DNA from: Auriscalpium vulgare
Taxonomy: Eukaryota; Basidiomycota; Agaricomycetes; Russulales; Auriscalpiaceae
Direction: 5' to 3'
NCBI GenBank assembly: GCA_019915015.1
Contig: JAHBBC010000001.1
Location: 124,001-188,000, forward strand
DNA: 64,000 bases
Part shown: piece by piece, positions 37,878-47,701 of the stretch
How the letters are laid out: each line of letters starts with the position of its first letter
Position numbering within the stretch: position 1 is the first letter of the stretch
Program-made: the position numbers and the translations under genes
Notes under the pieces: model-generated
Databases searched by the model: none
The model's input: only the letters and a program-made list of their open reading frames with translations
What the model was told of the DNA's origin: nothing

Positions 37878-38605
37878 ATGTCCAGCCCAGTCCTCGCCGG
37901 CAACCCGAACAAAGACGTTCTTGTGGGGCGGCGTATGATCGTACGTGATTGACTGGTCGCTTTCCGTAGCATTGATAAACCCATGCCGCTACTAAGGTCT
38001 ACTGCGACGCCTGCATCCAAGGTGCGCTTGTCTGCTACCGCAGCAGCGCTCGCACGTGCATCGAGTGCCGAAGCAAACGCCGGAAGTGCGCGTATTCATT
38101 GGGCGTTCATGCATGCAGAGAACCCCCGTGCACTCTGTGTGCGCAGCGTGCCGTTGGATGCTACCAGCTGCAAGAAAGTGGATGCGTGAGGTGTTTGCAA
38201 ACGGGCGCTATGTGCTCCGTCGATGCAGGTGTGTACATCCAAGACAGAGCCGTCCCTGATTTCAATGGTGCGATAGGCCAAACCCAGGAGAACCTTGACA
38301 CTGCCCGCCGCTCGCCGTCGGCCGGCGACGCGGTGGAGGAGGCGGATGTCAACAAGGACGACCCTGAAGAGACCGCTCCGCTCGTCGAACCCATACAGGC
38401 GATCCTAAGGGACATCGCAAGCCTGCGCGCAGACATCCACAGCATAGAGTACGCGATGGAAACGGGGGCTTACAATGTGAGCGAAGGCATGGGAGAGGTG
38501 ATTGATCACGTCGCCAGGCTGGACAACCGAGTAGATAAAATGGATGGCAGAGTACAAGAGCTCGACGGTCGGGTTAAGACCTTGGAGAGAATGCTTAGCG
38601 ACTAG
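37878..38605 (+). CDS. Two tandem Zn2Cys6-like clusters plus coiled coil (223 aa)
   Basis: Two exons (37878-37940; 37997-38605) join in frame. After a short start (MSSPVLAGNPNKDV) come two cysteine blocks, each with spacing like a fungal Zn(II)2Cys6 binuclear cluster: C-x2-C-x6-C-x7-C-x2-C-x6-C from about residue 24 (CDACIQGALVC, CIECRSKRRKC), then a second from about 60 (CTLCAQRAVGC, CVRCLQTGAMC). A spacer with acidic stretches follows. The end is a heptad coiled coil (LDNRVDKMDGRVQELDGRV). Zn2Cys6 proteins are fungal DNA-binding transcription regulators, usually dimerising through a coiled coil. Two clusters in tandem are unusual. DNA binding is inferred from the spacing only. Confidence 0.75.
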
Positions 38606-38734
38606 TAGATGACAAGTTTGGTACGAAGCTTGCCCTTTCCCGACTCGCCGAGTTTGCGGATGAGTTATGAACAAAGCCGGCACATGGGGAATAGCCTGCG
38701 GTGGAAGTACAGAGCGCATCGTATAGAACATATA

Positions 38735-39082
38735 TTAGAGGCGCTCGACATGCACGAGCAACGTGTGAGGCGGCAGGCCTAGGGATGCAGCAGCTACAAA
38801 GTTGATAAGAGGGAATTGTATGAACGTGTGATGTTCGTCTTGGTTCGACAGGGTCTTACAGACGCTCTGGGTTAGCATAAGGCCCTCTGTGCGATCAGGT
38901 AGGTATGCGTCGACCAACACTCTAAGACCACGGTCCCTGGGTCTACGCGCCTTCCTCTCACGAAGATACTGTGCGCCAGAAAGTAGGACCGATGTCAGCG
39001 GACTCAAGGGTGAGAAAAACCAATAGATGCGAGTGGATCGGGCGATCATGATAAAAGCGCCATTCAATAACTGAATCAGCAC
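38735..39082 (-). pseudogene. 5'-truncated paralog of the gene at 40538-41659
   Basis: The last 80 or so residues align with the C-terminus of the 317-aa protein encoded at 40538-41659: VLVDAYLPDRTEGLMLTQSV versus VLVDAYVSDSTTSFVLTRSV, and FIQFPLINFVAAASLGLPP versus FIQFPIVDVGVVASLTLPP. I find no equivalent of the N-terminal 200 residues upstream, where sequence to 39500 has only short frames. It may be a truncated gene, or exons may have diverged beyond recognition. Confidence 0.5.
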
Positions 39083-39521
39083 ATGCGGAGCGCGTGATGT
39101 TCACGCAACGCTGTCATGCGACGCCGCCGCGCCCTTTGTGCCTATTCCGATAGCATCGCAATACCCTCCATCTGGGGGTCCTGGCGGCTCGCGTGCGCGC
39201 GCGGGAATCAAACGCTATCGAATAGGGTCCGCTCATGTCCGTGATCGCAGCCATGTAGCGATAAGGAAGGACACGCCGCGGAGGTTTTCGGTGGCGTATG
39301 AATCGAAACACATGCTCGCATTAAGGCTGCGGCGGCGCGCATCTTCCTATACGGGGTGGAGATACGGGGTGGCGCATCACTGACCGCTGTGGGCATTGAC
39401 TTGCATATACGCTGACGCGCGCGCGGAAATCATGCGAGTGGGATCATTGCATCCTAGCCGTAAGGGCGCTCACGTACGTTCTCATACACGATCGTAAGCA
39501 AGGCATTGTACGTCGCCGCGC

Positions 39522-40371
39522 TCAATTATCGATTAGCACGTTGTGCGACCAGTACGCGAGCCGGTACACCTTCAACAGTCGAAACCAAGCAAAGCCAGAG
39601 CCCTGTGGACCGCTCGAGTAGGAGCGGTATTGAACCTGGGCCTCCACCATAACGAGATCTCCGACGTCCATCTGCTCCACAGACATACGATTGGCCTCTC
39701 CCTTTGGCCAAGAGGTGCCGATCGTATCGAATACGGAATTGAACCGCTTGACCTGCGCAGAGGTTACAGGACGTGCAGGACAATGGTATGAAGACCTTAC
39801 GTAAATGGCGCCGTCGTCCCCGCGCACCTGAAGACGAGACGCCGTTATGTTACCAGAAACGTTGTTGTTGCGTGCAACTGATCAATCGTCAGTGACATAT
39901 CGGATTCGGTGCGTAAGAAGTGCGCACCGAATCTATGTGCGCCTCGCCGGCTCGTCGTGTAGAGCAGGTGCTCTGCCGCCACGGAGACAGAGTCTTCTAA
40001 CGGCTGCACAGAGATGCTCACCTCTCCCAAGGGGAGCGAGTACTCGTCCACGATATGCATTGCGGTAATTCGCCCATGATAGAACACGCGTATGGGTGGA
40101 CCAATCAGGCTCGTGCCATCGTCGCTCACAATGTTACGAGACAGCAGGTTATTATTCCATATGCAGGGGGGGTCGCTGACGCTTGGCAGCACGAACACGT
40201 CGTCGCTTTGAAAATCTGCCGCAGCGCAGGCAACACGGCTGCATATTCGTGAGTGCTAGAGACGCGACGATGGGCAATAACCACACACCCTTGCCACGTA
40301 CGTGAAAGCTCAACCAGGGACGAGGGGGATGTCATGGGGGTGGATGAAGAGGGGAGGATTAGGAGGGACAT
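39522..40371 (-). CDS. Small conserved protein, paralog of 45037-45863
   Basis: Exons can be traced by comparison with its paralog. Exon 1 starts near 40371 and ends ...RTWQG. An intron (GTGTGT...GCAG) leads to exon 2 with DDVFVLPSVS, IRVFYHGRITAMHIVDEYSL and PLGEVSISVQPLED. A further exon carries LQVRGDDGAIY. The last exon begins VKRFNSVFDTIGTSWPKG, has DVGDLVMVEAQVQYR and ends YWSHNVLIDN. Both paralogs splice at equivalent positions. The strand-rich content around DLVMVEA resembles an OB-like fold, but that is only an impression. Function unknown. Confidence 0.65.
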
Positions 40372-40537
40372 CGGTCTCTTAAGAGGCCCGGCGTAAGCCG
40401 GACCTACCCCTGATACCCATTTGCGTCGGTTGAGAGAGGTCCGGCTCCCATGGGGCAGCTTAGTGGAATGCCCCACCATGGTCACTAAGTTGGATACGTT
40501 TGTCAAGCGTTTAACATTACGTGAAAACTCAGTGAAA

Positions 40538-41659
40538 TTAGTGCGGTTCAGCATATACGAGCAACGGGTTGGGAGGGAGAGTTAAAGAAGCGACGACCCC
40601 GACATCGACGATCGGGAACTGTATGAAAGTATCGTATAAACCGGTGATACTCTCTGTGACACAGACGCTGCGGGTCAGGACGAAAGATGTTGTAGAATCA
40701 GACACATATGCATCCACCAGCACTCCAGCTCGAAGGAAAGCGCGGACGCACACAACCGTCCCGGCATCGATCAGCGTGCCTCTCACAAACACGCCGTGGA
40801 CCATAAAGTACAGCGACCCTGTTCGCATCTTCAACTCTCTGGATGGAGGAACACCATTATAGGTTGGATAGCCGTGCCATATCGGTGACAGGGGGCTATT
40901 AAAGGCGCCTGGGGTAGACGAGTTCATCGCGAAAGAGACAAAGTCTTTGAACCGGGGGAACTGTGTGACACACATGAGGACAAACAACGAAGGGCACTGG
41001 CCAGTACGCACGCTGTGAACCCTATTATGAGCATGCCGTCGAATAGCGAGACCGTAAAGCGTACCATGTTATGACGGCGTTTGTCCCACACTCACGTACG
41101 CGCTCTTCATACCGCCGCGTTGGCAAGCCTGCCAGGTTGAACAATATAGGGAGACTGCCTTTGTCGTACAGTCTACTTGTAGTCTTAATTAGCCACATGC
41201 GACCAAGCAGTAGCCTACGACGGACCTATTATCATGGGCTGCGCACACGATCTCCAAGGGACCACGAAGACGCGCTATATCGAGCGTCTCCAGAATAAGC
41301 ACCTCGCCATCCTCCCCATCAGCAACGAGCTCGTGAAAGACGCGGTACCGGTCGGTAGGAAGCAGCGGCAGGTTTCCTGGATGACCGTTGAAAAGTTCCA
41401 TGGCGAATAGGCAGGGGCGGGCGACGAGACCCGTGAAGTAAGTGTAGGAAAGATGTCCGGATCCAGTGGCCGCTGTGTTGTACCGCACGCCCGAGTCAAT
41501 CCACGCCCGCGTTGTCGCGGCGGGAAGAGGTTCGAAGTATCGCGGTGCGGAACGCAGCACGAGTGACGATGAAGACTTCTGCCCTAGGCTCCTCGGGTTC
41601 TCTAAACTCCCGGAGTTACCTAGTTGTTCGTTGTGCGATGGTTCTTCGGTGGTCCGCAC
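40538..41659 (-). CDS. Conserved protein of unknown function (317 aa, three exons)
   Basis: Exons 41659-41219, 41128-41100 and 41021-40538 sum to 954 nt and join in frame. The N-terminal exon has a Ser/Asn-rich start and a globular part (YTYFTGLVARPCLFAMELF, VLILETLDIARLRGPLE). The large 3' exon has FPRFKDFVSFAMN, then GSLYFMVHGVFVRGTLIDAG and the conserved end VLVDAYVSD...FIQFPIVD. A 5'-truncated paralog lies at 38735-39082, and the paired small-protein gene (39522-40371) sits between them. No signal peptide or membrane span. Function unknown. Confidence 0.7.
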
Positions 41660-42038
41660 TTATGTCGTAAGAAGTACCTGGGAAGGATCGAAGAGTCGAG
41701 TTCTGGAATCTGGTGAAGAGATCCAAAAGACGAAATGCACGGGGACGTGCGGAGGGTGTGTACGGATGTGCACGTAGATTGATATTGTCCGGAGATGCAA
41801 GAATACAGAGTACGGGTGACGATACTCTAGACGGGGACGTTCAACGGAGTACGACCGAAGAACGAGAATGAACCGATGGGGGAAAACACTAGACGGTGAA
41901 GTCGAGCAGGGATGGGGGGATATGCGGAGTGGATAACAGATGCGAACGTACGCGGACTTCAAGTAGACTTCGGTGGAACTCCCAACACAGATTCGACACA
42001 CGCAGAGGACAGGGTCAACACACGCAACGGACGGATAC

Positions 42039-42180
42039 GACAATAACACAGATAAGCACGAGGGGACACGTAAAGCAGAGCAGTCAACAACCAAGTCCGT
42101 AACAGTGACGACAATAACACAGATAAGCACGAGGGGACACGTAAAGCAGAGCAGTCAACGACCAATTCCGTAACAGTGAC
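42039..42180. repeat. 71-bp tandem repeat, two units
   Basis: Two adjacent units starting gacaataacacagataagc at 42039 and 42110, differing at only a few positions, which indicates a recent duplication. Confidence 0.85.
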
Positions 42181-42447
42181 GTCGATGAGAACTAGCGTTG
42201 GTGAGAATAGCGTCGATTGGAACACAAGAATACGAGTTGAACGGAGGGAACAACAAGGGTCGGCAAGTGACTGATATAGTCAAGGAGGCAAGCAGCACTC
42301 CTTCAACAATCAAGTCAAGGAAAAAGCAACTTATAGAATAAGAAGCTTTGTAGGGGGGAAAAGAGACACTAGAATTTCTCCAGAGGCCAGGTATTTATAC
42401 CTTTTCTCTTGTGGGAATATTCTACCTAACTAGGGTACTAGTATATG

Positions 42448-42553
42448 AAGGAGTCATAAGGGAGTCATGAAATAAGGGGAATAGAATGAGCCAGAATAAA
42501 AGGAGTCATAAGGGAGTCATGAAAATAAGGGGAATAGAATGAGCTAGAATAAG
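42448..42553. repeat. About 51-bp tandem repeat, two units
   Basis: Two adjacent units beginning aaggagtcataagggagtca at about 42448 and 42499, differing by one or two bases. Confidence 0.85.
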
Positions 42554-42747
42554 AGAAGTCCAAAGAGTCAAAAGGAGTCACATATGACCAGGCACCAGGA
42601 ACTTGGTGTACAGCCTCTAGACAGCACATGTTAAAAGGAATGCATGAGTAATACAGACCAGCAAGTGACCTTGGCTGGCAAGAAAATGTGAAGCATAGAT
42701 GAAAAGGGTAAGTGAGAAGCAAGTCATGTGACCCACCATCCATCTGA

Positions 42748-43953
42748 TCAGAGTCGTCGTTCAACCCTCTTTCCTCTCTCCACCTTCAGCCATCGATGGT
42801 CGTAGCTCAGCACGTACCCGTTCTCGTCGATCTCGGTCTGTGTCCTCTCGATGCGGTGGTCCTTCAGCTCGCTGTCCAGGTTGAGACCGCCCGGCATGTT
42901 CGAGACGCCAAACGCCGCAGCATTGCGTGCGACTGGACTGTCGAACTCGCCGTAAGGATCCTCCAGGCCGCGGAAAAGATCCACGAGAGCGTCAACGACA
43001 ACCGGTGTTGGCTTGGGTGGTGAACCGGAGCTGGACGAGTCCGGGAGTTCTGGATGTTCGATGATGATATGATGGGAATCGATGGTGTCGGTCTCGGAGA
43101 GCTCGATGATGGGGGCGAAGACCATTTCGGTGGGCAGAGTCGAAGGTGCACAATGCTCCAGAGGAACCTCGAGGAAGACAAAGCGCGGGCGAGAGTACTG
43201 GGCATGATGAGGTGCGCGTACCAGTAATGCGGCGAATACGGCATGTTGCTCATCTTGACCGAAGTAATGCATGATGTGCCCAAACTCCGTGTATCCGTCG
43301 TAGGAGAACCGCACATGAAGGTGTTCTGCGTCGAGCTGCTCCTGACCGCTAACTTCTCCGCACCATAGACGTCGGCGAGGCGGCGCAATATCGAGCTCGG
43401 GGCGAAGGAACATCTCCGAACGGGAATCAACGCAGGTGCTGGAGGAAGTGGGGAACGGATGGGATGCGAACGTGAATGTGCCAGTAGCCTTGAACTCCGG
43501 CAAAGGACTGAGCCGACCTAGAAGTGCGTTGTTCCAGATAGGTGCGACGAGGTGGGCAGGGCGAGACGGTGATGATTCCAGAGAGACGAATTCCGCCAGC
43601 GAATACAGCCGATTCGTCTGCTCTTCCTTCTCAATATCCTGGCTCGGACGGAACAACTCTTCGTCAGGCAATGCCACATAGTCTGAGAGATGCGTGGTGA
43701 TGGTACGGTCAGTGTCGTTAGGGAATCTGCGCATAAGCGCACATACTGGTGGCAGTCGTAGATTGGGCCAGGCGAGTTGTTGCGGCCCGGAGTCGATCGA
43801 CGGCATGCCAGATACTCGGCATAAGGGAGAAATGCATGATGGGGACTGGATAGAGAATGAAAGTGAAAGAACAAGGATTTGTTGGAAGCGAAGGAGTGTG
43901 GGGGAAAGAGTTGAAAGGAGTGGGCGCTCGACTTCATGGCAAAGTTGTATCAT
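42748..43953 (-). CDS. Single-exon orphan protein (up to 401 aa)
   Basis: An uninterrupted frame of 401 codons. Two starts are plausible: 43953, giving a leucine-rich first 45 residues that could be untranslated, and the internal ATG near 43806 (MPSIDSGPQQLAWPN), which I prefer and which gives about 352 residues. The protein is rich in Pro, Ser, Glu and His, with stretches such as HLHVRFSYDGYTEFGHIMHY, RFVFLEVPLEH and VVVDALVDLFRGLEDPYGEF, and a basic end (KVERGKRVERRL). No known domain recognised. Absence of introns sets it apart from its intron-rich neighbours, and it adjoins the LTR-like segment. It could be a mobile-element protein or a retrocopy. Confidence 0.55.
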   Translation of the reverse strand: MIQLCHEVERPLLSTLSPTLLRFQQILVLSLSFSIQSPSCISPLCRVSGMPSIDSGPQQLAWPNLRLPPVCALMRRFPNDTDRTITTHLSDYVALPDEELFRPSQDIEKEEQTNRLYSLAEFVSLESSPSRPAHLVAPIWNNALLGRLSPLPEFKATGTFTFASHPFPTSSSTCVDSRSEMFLRPELDIAPPRRRLWCGEVSGQEQLDAEHLHVRFSYDGYTEFGHIMHYFGQDEQHAVFAALLVRAPHHAQYSRPRFVFLEVPLEHCAPSTLPTEMVFAPIIELSETDTIDSHHIIIEHPELPDSSSSGSPPKPTPVVVDALVDLFRGLEDPYGEFDSPVARNAAAFGVSNMPGGLNLDSELKDHRIERTQTEIDENGYVLSYDHRWLKVERGKRVERRL

Positions 43954-45036
43954 TCAGTCGGCAATCGTCAAATACGATCTCGATGAGATCTCGCTTGGTT
44001 TTGAAGAGAATATCTTCAAACCATGTTGCGGCGCGACAGCGTATTGAGTCGAGCACCGAATCAGGGCAAGCGCTAAAGATCGGCTTTTCACAAGTGACGT
44101 CCGACAGGAGGTTGACTCAATGATGCGAAGAGCACTGGAGAGCTGAAAGCATAGGCAGTAAGTAATACCGAGTGCCTGATTATCGATGTCTAAGTGCGGC
44201 CGATGCCTTGAACGGAAGCCGCAACATAAAATTGAGACCACGCGCGATACCTATTCGACAGTGTCCCGGTATCTGCGGAATAACTGCGCCGCGCGGAAGA
44301 ATGCCCAGTGCTCATGTGATACCCACCGGGACACGAGGGACCTCCGACCAAAAATGCGCTACGTACCGCGCGCGTGCTCAAAGATCCGACCGAAGCCCGA
44401 GGTCAAGATAACGTCAAATTTGCGGAATAACTGCGCCGCGCGGAAGAATGCCCAGTGCTCATGTGATACCCACCGGGACACGAGGGACCTCCGACCAAAC
44501 ATGCGCTACGTACCGCGCGCGTGCTCAAAGATCCGACCGAAGCCCGAGGTCAAGATAACGTCAACGCATAACCGACTGGCAGGCGTTATCAGGGACACTG
44601 GCCTGATATCGGACGGGGGCTTCGACCGATGCGCTCCGATGCGACGGTCGAGGTGCTGATACGAACGCCGCCTACAACTGATGGTGTCTGCCGTGTTTGT
44701 CCGAGCGCAATACCGCGTTGCGAAGTTGCGCTTGTCACCGCGCGGACGAGGGCGCGGTGCGCATGGGACCCATCCGGCTCTGAGAGGGAACACAGCGCAT
44801 GATCGTCGCATTTACTGCGCGCTGGGCCGGTGATCCGAAGAGGGCCGGGATTTCAACCTGGCAACCGATGTCGACGAAAGGACACAAGGTGCCCCATCAA
44901 ACGGTTTCAGGTGAGAAAGGCAAGGCGCAACAGTCACGCAGAGATACGCAACGTAAAGCACACGTCCTGACGGTTTTAAACCAGGCACGGTAACCGGCGG
45001 CGACACGCAGGAAACATCAATCCGATTGAACTTGTT
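43954..45036. other. Intergenic region with a 147-bp duplication, no gene seen
   Basis: Apart from the tandem duplication at 44274-44565 I see no coherent exon series. Open frames on both strands are short and lack recognisable content. Confidence 0.45.
44274..44565. repeat. 147-bp tandem direct duplication
   Basis: The tract starting tgcggaataactgcgccgcg at 44274 is repeated from 44421 with only isolated differences (for example ccaaaaatgc versus ccaaacatgc). The near identity points to a recent event. Confidence 0.9.
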
Positions 45037-45863
45037 TTACGGCGTGTCTATGAGAATGTTGTGGGACCAATATGCCAGCCTGAACACCTTCACCAGCCGG
45101 AATACAGTGAACATTGTTTCGATCCCACCGTGTAAAACGATTCGGCGCTCTATGTTGGCCTCCACCATGACGATGTCGCCCACGCCGATCTCTCCGACAG
45201 GGAGCGTCACAGCGTCGCCTCTTGGCCACGTCGTGCCGATCGTGTCGTACACCGATCTGAACTGTTTGACCTGGGCCGACGATGAGAAAGGATCGTGATG
45301 CCCTACGGTATAACCTACGCACCTTAATCATCCCGTTTTCTTCTCGGACCTGGATGCGCATTGCCGTTACAACGTCACACGAGTTGGACCGACGCTTAGC
45401 TGAGTAAACATTAGCAGTAGTACCGTCAACGTAAACGATTACGGACCAGGACTTCCATGGAGAAGATGGTTCGCCGTGTAGAGCATATGTTCCGCAGAGT
45501 AGAAGACGTGTTTGTCCATCGGGATCACGGATATGCTGACTTCGGCCAGTGGCAGCGAGTAATCGTCTACCATGTTTAGTGCGACAACGCGTCCGTGGTA
45601 GAAAACCCGCGTGGGCGGCTGAATAGCGTCCAAATCATCGCTACGGGCGAGCAGGTTGTTCTTCCACACCCAGTGAAGCTCGCAGAGCTTCGGTAGGACG
45701 AATACGTCGACGCCCCCGAAGACCTGGCCAACAGCAGCGACACGCCTGTCCACATGTCAGAGCACAATTGCTTTAAGCAGACGAGAAACAGTCACCCCTG
45801 CCACGTCTGGGAGAGCCCGTCGTCCTCCGCGTCGGAATCATGCATGTCCGAAATGGGCGCCAT
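45037..45863 (-). CDS. Small conserved protein, paralog of 39522-40371
   Basis: Start at 45863 (MAPISDMHDSDAEDD). Exon 1 ends ...SQTWQG with a phase-2 intron (GTGACT...GACAG) into exon 2, which encodes RVAAVGQVFGGVDVFVLP, then TRVFYHGRVVALNMVDDYSL and PLAEVSISVIPMDK. A short exon with MRIQVREENGMIK and a final exon VKQFRSVYDTIGTTWPRG, VGDIVMVEANIERR, ending YWSHNILID, complete the protein. The intron positions match the paralog 5.5 kb away, so the two arose by duplication of an intron-bearing gene. Function unknown. Confidence 0.65.
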
Positions 45864-46227
45864 GGTGGATAAGCCGCGTAGAAGAACCGCGGGCACCCGT
45901 TTTATACGATTCGGCCTTCGCCGGCGCTATGACCGGGAACCAGCGCGGCAAGCACGAGCGGTCCATTTTCGGGCCAACAAAGCACCTCGCGCAGACTGAA
46001 ATGCAAACTGCCACGACGTACATACAGCCGCAGCGTAAACTGAGACCACGTTAGGCTGCGTATATTCTGTCCATGATCTCCGATAACATGACGCAGACGC
46101 TCTTTTGCTCAACAGCGGCGCGCCGCGCATGCCGAGCGCCGTTCATGAAAACGGCGTCGCATGCCTTCGAGTAATGCCTCGCCTTCGCAAACGCGTCCCA
46201 CCTCGAACCGTATCGAGGCACATTAGA
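45864..46227. other. No gene seen
   Basis: About 360 bp between two minus-strand genes, with no recognisable exon or repeat. Confidence 0.4.
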
Positions 46228-46831
46228 CTAAAGAAAGATGTTAGAGCTATGCGCGCGCTCGTGGTTAGAGACATTCACTGATTCGATGCAGTACTCGAGG
46301 TAGGCGGTGACCTCCTCAAGCGCCGTTGACGCGCTGGTATCGATCCACCACTCCGAGAGTCCCATAGCGTCATCGGGTAACTCAGCCGGGGTGTAAGGGA
46401 CGGCTCTGATCATCTCCCAGCGAAGGGTGCCGGCCTTCAGCTCTGGCATACAGAGGCGGAGAGCCTTGGGAATGACGAGGGTCACTTGGCCGAGTGACGC
46501 TACCCCGAAGAGGTAGGTAACCAGATCCTAACATGTGAGTGTGCGGCGTCAGAGCCCGTTGGTAAGGTGCAGCAGGACACCGCGCACCATCTCTTCCTTC
46601 AAGCGGGCGGCAGAATCGCCCGCCACGATGCCATGGGAGAAGTGTATTGCGGCCTCATACAGTCGCAGAGTCACAACGTTCACGAAGTGCTGGAGTTCAG
46701 TGCAAGCTAGTTCGGGCAGCATGAGGAGCGTGGTTAAGCCGAGGTCGCGGCGTGACAACGACTTTACAGGCGCTACCGGGCGCCGACTCACACGCGTCTT
46801 CATCCCGCGCATCATCATCGCCGCCAGTCAT
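46228..46831 (-). CDS. Small protein of unknown function, minus strand
   Basis: The final exon (about 46228-46521) reads DLVTYLFGVASLGQVTLVIP, then LRLCMPELKAGTLRWEMIRA, PDDAMGLSEWWIDTSASTAL and LEEVTAYLEYCIESVN. An upstream exon carries TTLLMLPELACTELQHFVNV and IHFSHGIVAGDSAARLKEEM, joined across a GTGCGC...GTTAG intron. A first exon starting at 46831 (MTGGDDDARDEDA) is possible, but its ATG overlaps the start codon of the plus-strand gene at 46830 within TCATGA, so the true 5' end is uncertain. No domain recognised. Confidence 0.5.
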
Positions 46832-47664
46832 GACTTCAGCTCGCACGAAGAGTTCAGTCAACCAGAGATGGCGTCCGTTTACAGAGAACGTGGAAACAGC
46901 ACAACTGTACGCCGCCACTGCCCGCATTCGGCTGGCATACCGGACACTGCCCCTCTACTCGAATCACCTCCGCTGGTTCTCTCAAGGCATTGCCCGCGAA
47001 GTTGTGCGTACAACGGCAACGTTTCGCTGTCAATTCACGTATACTTTACCTATAGGAATTCATACCAGCCTTGCTGGGGATGCAGATACTAGAGGAGACC
47101 GACGAGTTTTACATAACGAAGCCTGTCTGCGATATCCGCTGGTACGGACGATCGGCGGCCGTCGTGGAAGACAACCTGGACGTCATCTACAGCATGCTGC
47201 CGCAGGGACCTGAGCAACAGACTATGGGCTATACAGAGGCACGCATCGCCAATCCGTGGTGGGAAGAGTGTCAGCTTCATCAGAGCGAGATTAAGTGGGC
47301 CCTCTCAGACTGCTCCGAACGATGGTCGGCGAACCAGGTGCGTACCTGGACTCTATTATAACTAAACCGCATGACTCAAGTTCAGACAGATGGTGAGAGA
47401 TCAACCGGAGAAGAAAAAACTTTGGGTGCTTGATTTGGCCGCAGGTAAGAGCTCATTTATGTCCTACGTAGCTTCTTCCTCAGTCGCAGCCATATTAACA
47501 CAGACCACTTTCGATTGGGTGTCGAGAGACGCGCGCCAAGGATGGTAGACGACGTCCGCTTGTTGCGCGCAAAGGCGGCGAGCGTCATAGTGGCTGCGTG
47601 CGTAGAGAAACACCGCGTGGCCGCCAGTCTTGACAGAGCCATGTCCGCACTGTACAGTCGTTAG
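46830..47664 (+). CDS. Helical protein of unknown function (226 aa, four exons)
   Basis: Exons 46830-47003, 47056-47337, 47381-47444 and 47504-47664 sum to 681 nt and join in frame. The first exon (MTSARTKSSVNQ, ending SQGIAREV) has the same length class and C-terminal motif as the first exon of the zinc-cluster gene at 49955 (ending LQNLAREV), with a phase-0 intron after both. The rest is unrelated: YITKPVCDIRWYGRSAAVVE, WWEECQLHQSEIKWALSDCS, then a basic helical tail (KKKLWVLDLAA, VERRAPRMVDDVRLLRAKAA). The shared first exon suggests exon shuffling or a common ancestor. Function unknown. Confidence 0.6.
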
Positions 47665-47701
47665 GCCGCTTCACCTGAACCGCGTTATTATTCACAAAAT
47701 A

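Larger units (their letters stand above)
41660..42747 (-). mobile_element. LTR-like AT-rich segment with tandem repeats
   Basis: Base composition drops sharply to AT-rich compared with both sides. Read on the minus strand it has GGTATAAATACC (near 42390-42401) about 100 bp upstream of a pyrimidine-rich stretch, a layout like the U3-R-U5 of an LTR. It contains two tandem repeats, at 42039-42180 and 42448-42553. I could not fix the termini or a target-site duplication, and there is no gag or pol. A solo LTR or a promoter-like remnant are both possible. Confidence 0.3.

Noticed and set aside
41660..42130. 156-codon minus-strand frame rich in Val, Cys and Leu
   Set aside because: It overlaps the tandem repeat and LTR-like DNA; hydrophobicity follows from repeat composition.
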